Shown piece after piece: positions 33,366 to 36,203 of a DNA stretch of 36,203 bases (position 1 is the stretch's first letter; every line of letters starts with the position of its first letter). The stretch covers positions 1 to 36,203 of the forward strand of contig DASWMP010000240.1 in assembly GCA_036399695.1 (NCBI GenBank). The letters run 5' to 3'. The notes beneath the pieces are model-generated. The model had not been told where the DNA came from. It did no database searches and saw only the letters and a program-made list of their open reading frames with translations. The DNA is from DASVEE01 sp036399695. GTDB lineage: Bacteria; Acidobacteriota; Thermoanaerobaculia; Gp7-AA8. The position numbers and the translations under genes were made by a program.

Positions 33366-35948
33366 TTGCGATTCGACATCAAACGTCTGTTGTCCGGTTT
33401 TTGCGCTGCCATGCTGTTGACCACCTCCGCGCCGATGGCGTGGGCTCAATCGGCCGATGAAGAAGTTGTCCTCGAGGCCGAACAGGAAGTGCTCGGAGAA
33501 GAGCGCGCCCGCGTCGAGACCGACGACGAGAACGCCTTCGCCCTCCGCGGCGGCGACAATTTCAAGTCGCCCAAGGCAGCCGAACGTTTCGAGCGTCGCC
33601 AGAAGGCGCTCAGCCAGAAGCTGAAGGGTAAGAGCAGCGCCGGCAAGGTGCACGAAGTGGCCAAAGGCCAGTTCGTCGAGCTCGGCCTCGAGCGTACGGA
33701 CCGCATCTTCGTGGTCCTCGTCGAGTTCGGCAATAACGCCGGCTTCATCGTGAACCCGCCGCCCCCGGCAGTGCAGAACAAGCTGTCGACCGTGCCGGGT
33801 CCGGTGCACAACAACATCGCGCAGCCGAACCGCGCGCTGGACAACAACACCATCTGGCAGGCCGACTACAACCGCGCCCACTACCAGGACATGTACTTCA
33901 GCAAGATGGTGGACTACTACCGGACGCAGTCGTCCGGCCGTTACACCTTCAACGGCGACGTCACCGAATGGGTCAAAGTCCCGTTCAACGCTTCGCGTTA
34001 CGGCTCGAACCTGATGGGCGACGCCGGCGCCTGGACGCTCATCGCCGACGCCATCAACATCTGGACGAAGCAGCAGCTCGACAGTGGCAAGACGCTCGAG
34101 GAGGTCACGGCCTACCTCAAGACCTTCGACCAGTGGGATCGTTACGATTACAACGCCAACGGCAACTTCGACGAGGCCGATGGTTACATCGATCACTTCC
34201 AGATCGTCCACTCGGGCGCTGGTGAAGAGACCGGCGGCGGCGCGCAGGGCGCGGACGCCATCTGGTCGCACCGCTGGCAGGCCTGGTACAACCGTGGCGG
34301 CGTCGACGGCCCGGCCTTCAACAAGGACGGCGGCGTCGAGTTCGGTGGCGGCTGGGGTGCGAACCCGAGCGGTTCCACCGTTGGTTCGGCCAATGCGTCG
34401 GTCTCCGCCGCCAGCCCGACGACGGCCGCGACCGTGACCTACGCCCACCCGGTCAACAAGACGGGCATCTGGGTCGGCGACTACACGGTTCAGCCGGAGA
34501 ATGGCGGCCTCGGCGTCTTCGCTCACGAGTACGGCCACGACCTCGGTCTTCCCGATCACTACGACACCAACGGCGGCAGCAACGGCACCGGCTACTGGAC
34601 CATCATGTCGAGCGGCTCCTACCTCGGCGACGGCACGACCGACATCGGCACGCGTCCGGGCGACTTCGGCGCCTGGGACAAGCTCCAGCTCGGCTGGCTG
34701 AACTATGACGAGGCCACCGTCGGCGTCTACTCCAACCACAAGCTCGGACCGGCGGAGACGAACACCAAGAAGGCTCAGGCCCTCGTGATCCCGCTCCCGC
34801 CCGAGAAGAACGTCTTTTACATGTACGACCCGACCGCCGGGAAGCTGCAGTACGGCACCCGCGCCTGGTGGGGCGGCCGTGACAACAACCTCGACTCGTC
34901 GATCGTCCGCACGCTCGTCGTGCCGGCCGGCGCCTCGACGCTGCAGATGCGCCTGAACTACCAGATCGAAACCAACTGGGATTACGCGTACGTCTCCGTC
35001 TCTCAGGACGGCGGCACGACCTGGGCGAACCTGCCGGGCACGTGGCCGGGCGGCACCAACGGCGCCAACGTCGCCATCACGACGAACACCAACGCCAACG
35101 GCCAGAACCTCGGCAACGGCATCACCGGTACGTCGAACAACGTTTGGCGCCTGGCGTCGTTCAACATGTCGCCCTTCGCCGGCAAGACGGTCCTCCTCCG
35201 CATCCGCTACAAGACCGATGAGGCCGTCGCTCAGAAGGGCCTCATGGTCGACGAGATCACCTTCCCGGGCTTCACCGACGGCGCCGAAGCAGGCGACAAC
35301 GGCTGGACCGTGGCTGGCGGCTTCAAGATCACCGACGGCGTCGAGAGCTCGAACGCCCCGCACTACTACATCGCCGAGTACCGCCAGTACCGCACCTACG
35401 ACAAGGGCCTGCAGACCGGACCGTACACCTTCGGCACGGCGCTCACGCGTCCGAGCTGGGTCACGCACTTCCCGTATCAGGACGGCATGCTCATCACCTA
35501 CTGGGATGCCGGCGAAGTCAACAACAACACCTCTCTGCATCGCGGTGAAGGCCTGGCCCTCCCGATCGACGCCCATCCGGAGCCGCTCCGCCGCGTCGTC
35601 CCGTACGACGGCCTGAACTGGACGTTCTCCCCCTGGTCCGCTTCGATCCAGACGTTCGACGCCACTTTCACGCTCGAGCAGACCGACCCCGTGACGCTGC
35701 CGTTCACCGGTACCCTGCCGCCCGCCGCCGGCAGCCCGGCCGGCACACCGAACCGCGTCGTCGAGTTCGTCACGCAGTACCCGTCGCTCCCGGGCGTCTC
35801 GGTCTTCAACGACCTGAACGCCTACTGGTCGGCCGCCCGTCCGGAGAACAGCGTCATCGTTCCGAAGACCGGCACGTCGATCCGCATCGTCAACACCAGC
35901 GCTCAGGGCACGATGATGCAGGTCGAAGTCATCCCCGTCTCGCAGTAA
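33366..35948 (+). CDS. Secreted M6-family metalloprotease (immune inhibitor A-like)
   Basis: 860 residues from a TTG start, supported by GGAGG seven bases upstream and by the signal peptide that follows (RLLSGFCAAMLLTTSAPMAWAQ). A charged, helical pro-region covers about 30-110. The M6 peptidase domain follows with DYYRTQSSGRYTFNGDVTEW, a calcium-site-like DYNANGNFDEADGYIDH and the zinc site HEYGHDLGLPD (His387, Glu388, His391). The C-terminal half (about 480-860) is beta-rich, as in InhA, with WDYAYVSVSQDGGTTW. Such enzymes degrade proteins outside the cell. No C-terminal sorting tag was recognised. A good promoter precedes it and a terminator follows; it is a single-gene unit. Confidence 0.92.
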   Translation: MRFDIKRLLSGFCAAMLLTTSAPMAWAQSADEEVVLEAEQEVLGEERARVETDDENAFALRGGDNFKSPKAAERFERRQKALSQKLKGKSSAGKVHEVAKGQFVELGLERTDRIFVVLVEFGNNAGFIVNPPPPAVQNKLSTVPGPVHNNIAQPNRALDNNTIWQADYNRAHYQDMYFSKMVDYYRTQSSGRYTFNGDVTEWVKVPFNASRYGSNLMGDAGAWTLIADAINIWTKQQLDSGKTLEEVTAYLKTFDQWDRYDYNANGNFDEADGYIDHFQIVHSGAGEETGGGAQGADAIWSHRWQAWYNRGGVDGPAFNKDGGVEFGGGWGANPSGSTVGSANASVSAASPTTAATVTYAHPVNKTGIWVGDYTVQPENGGLGVFAHEYGHDLGLPDHYDTNGGSNGTGYWTIMSSGSYLGDGTTDIGTRPGDFGAWDKLQLGWLNYDEATVGVYSNHKLGPAETNTKKAQALVIPLPPEKNVFYMYDPTAGKLQYGTRAWWGGRDNNLDSSIVRTLVVPAGASTLQMRLNYQIETNWDYAYVSVSQDGGTTWANLPGTWPGGTNGANVAITTNTNANGQNLGNGITGTSNNVWRLASFNMSPFAGKTVLLRIRYKTDEAVAQKGLMVDEITFPGFTDGAEAGDNGWTVAGGFKITDGVESSNAPHYYIAEYRQYRTYDKGLQTGPYTFGTALTRPSWVTHFPYQDGMLITYWDAGEVNNNTSLHRGEGLALPIDAHPEPLRRVVPYDGLNWTFSPWSASIQTFDATFTLEQTDPVTLPFTGTLPPAAGSPAGTPNRVVEFVTQYPSLPGVSVFNDLNAYWSAARPENSVIVPKTGTSIRIVNTSAQGTMMQVEVIPVSQ

Positions 35949-35974
35949 GTCACTATTAAAGCAGTGGTTACCCG

Positions 35975-36011
35975 GAGGGCGGGCGCGAAAGCGCCCGCCC
36001 TCTTCTCGTTT
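35975..36011 (+). terminator. Intrinsic terminator of the metalloprotease gene
   Basis: GAGGGCGGGCGC (35975-35986) pairs perfectly with GCGCCCGCCCTC (35991-36002) around a GAAA tetraloop, and TTCTCGTTT follows. It begins 27 bases after the stop codon. Confidence 0.9.
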
Positions 36012-36023
36012 GAGGTGAACCAA

Positions 36024-36203
36024 GCAGCTCCCGGACCACACGAAGCAGCTCCCGGATCACAGGAAGCAGCTCCCGGATCACACGAAGCAGCTCCGGGATC
36101 ACACGATGCAGCTCCGGGATCACGCGATGCAGCTCCCGGATCACGCGATGCAGCTCCCGGATCACGCGATGCAGCTCCCGGATCACGCGATGCAGCTCCC
36201 GGA
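36024..36203. repeat. 21-bp tandem repeat running off the window end
   Basis: GCAGCTCC recurs exactly every 21 bases, at 36024, 36045, 36066, 36087, 36108, 36129, 36150, 36171 and 36192. The unit is close to GCAGCTCCCGGATCACACGA plus one base. Later copies are nearly identical and earlier ones drift. The length is a multiple of three, so all frames stay open (for example AAPGSRD on plus or VIRELHR on minus), and coding potential cannot be judged from the window. Confidence 0.9.

Noticed and set aside
33339..36041. 900-codon open frame antisense to the metalloprotease
   Set aside because: It is a shadow of a high-GC gene: low-complexity Val/Arg/Ala/Asp/Gly composition, no recognisable domain, while the plus frame has a signal peptide, HExxH site, promoter and terminator.
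36024..36203. 21-bp tandem array as a CRISPR array
   Set aside because: Units are contiguous with no spacers.

Overview
The window looks like a chromosomal segment of a high-GC, Gram-negative soil or sediment bacterium, most probably an Acidobacteriota member. This is an inference from gene content: a large TonB-dependent receptor with an N-terminal carboxypeptidase-regulatory-like domain, a Ser/Thr kinase fused to a TonB C-terminal domain, paired DUF3857/transglutaminase proteins, an M6 metalloprotease, many signal peptides, and lipoproteins. No rRNA, tRNA, CRISPR array, phage gene or transposase is visible.

Layout. 1-4.8 kb: the 3' part of a SAM methyltransferase, a secreted chalcone-isomerase-like protein on the minus strand, an alpha/beta hydrolase, a tRNA-dihydrouridine synthase coupled to an unknown protein, and a DinB-like protein. 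4.9-8.8 kb: two overlapping DUF3857/transglutaminase genes, the first lacking the catalytic Cys and His. 8.9-13.6 kb: rimO, a HAD hydrolase, a zinc-ribbon/DUF2007 protein, an e(P4)-type acid phosphatase lipoprotein, and a PEP mutase/ICL-like enzyme fused to a DUF4440 domain. 13.65-14.09 kb is a repeat-rich intergenic island. 14.1-18.8 kb (minus): TonB-dependent receptor and rho. 19.1-22.0 kb: a 986-residue pseudo-receiver / kinase / transmembrane / TonB-C protein. 22.1-25.1 kb: a small coiled-coil protein, then a BtuFCD-like ABC importer (cobalamin the best guess). 25.2-30.9 kb: a secreted unknown protein, a DUF5666 repeat protein, an MFS transporter with a small membrane protein, a methyltransferase and a GAF/HD-GYP protein. 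31.0-33.0 kb: E1-beta and E1-alpha of a 2-oxoacid dehydrogenase. 33.4-35.9 kb: a secreted InhA-like M6 metalloprotease behind a good sigma-70 promoter, followed by a terminator and a 21-bp tandem repeat that runs off the window.

The most unusual feature is between the genes. At least three families of short repeats recur in the intergenic spaces. Family A is GGGACC/TATGGGACC-type phrases in inverted arms, with one perfect 22-bp pair. Family B is GGTTTTTGG / CCAACAACC phrases in facing arms. Family C is a long bipartite hairpin around a TACACGTGTA-like core, one copy of which supplies the last codons of the ABC ATPase gene. They sit next to gene starts, ends and terminators, and may be undescribed REP/MITE-like or RNA-processing elements. 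The second notable item is the kinase/TonB fusion, which could link envelope TonB energetics or receptors to cytoplasmic phosphorylation. Several genes also show a TANNNT-like hexamer only 6-8 nt before the start codon, suggesting leaderless transcripts. All functions come from reading the sequence; no database search was run.
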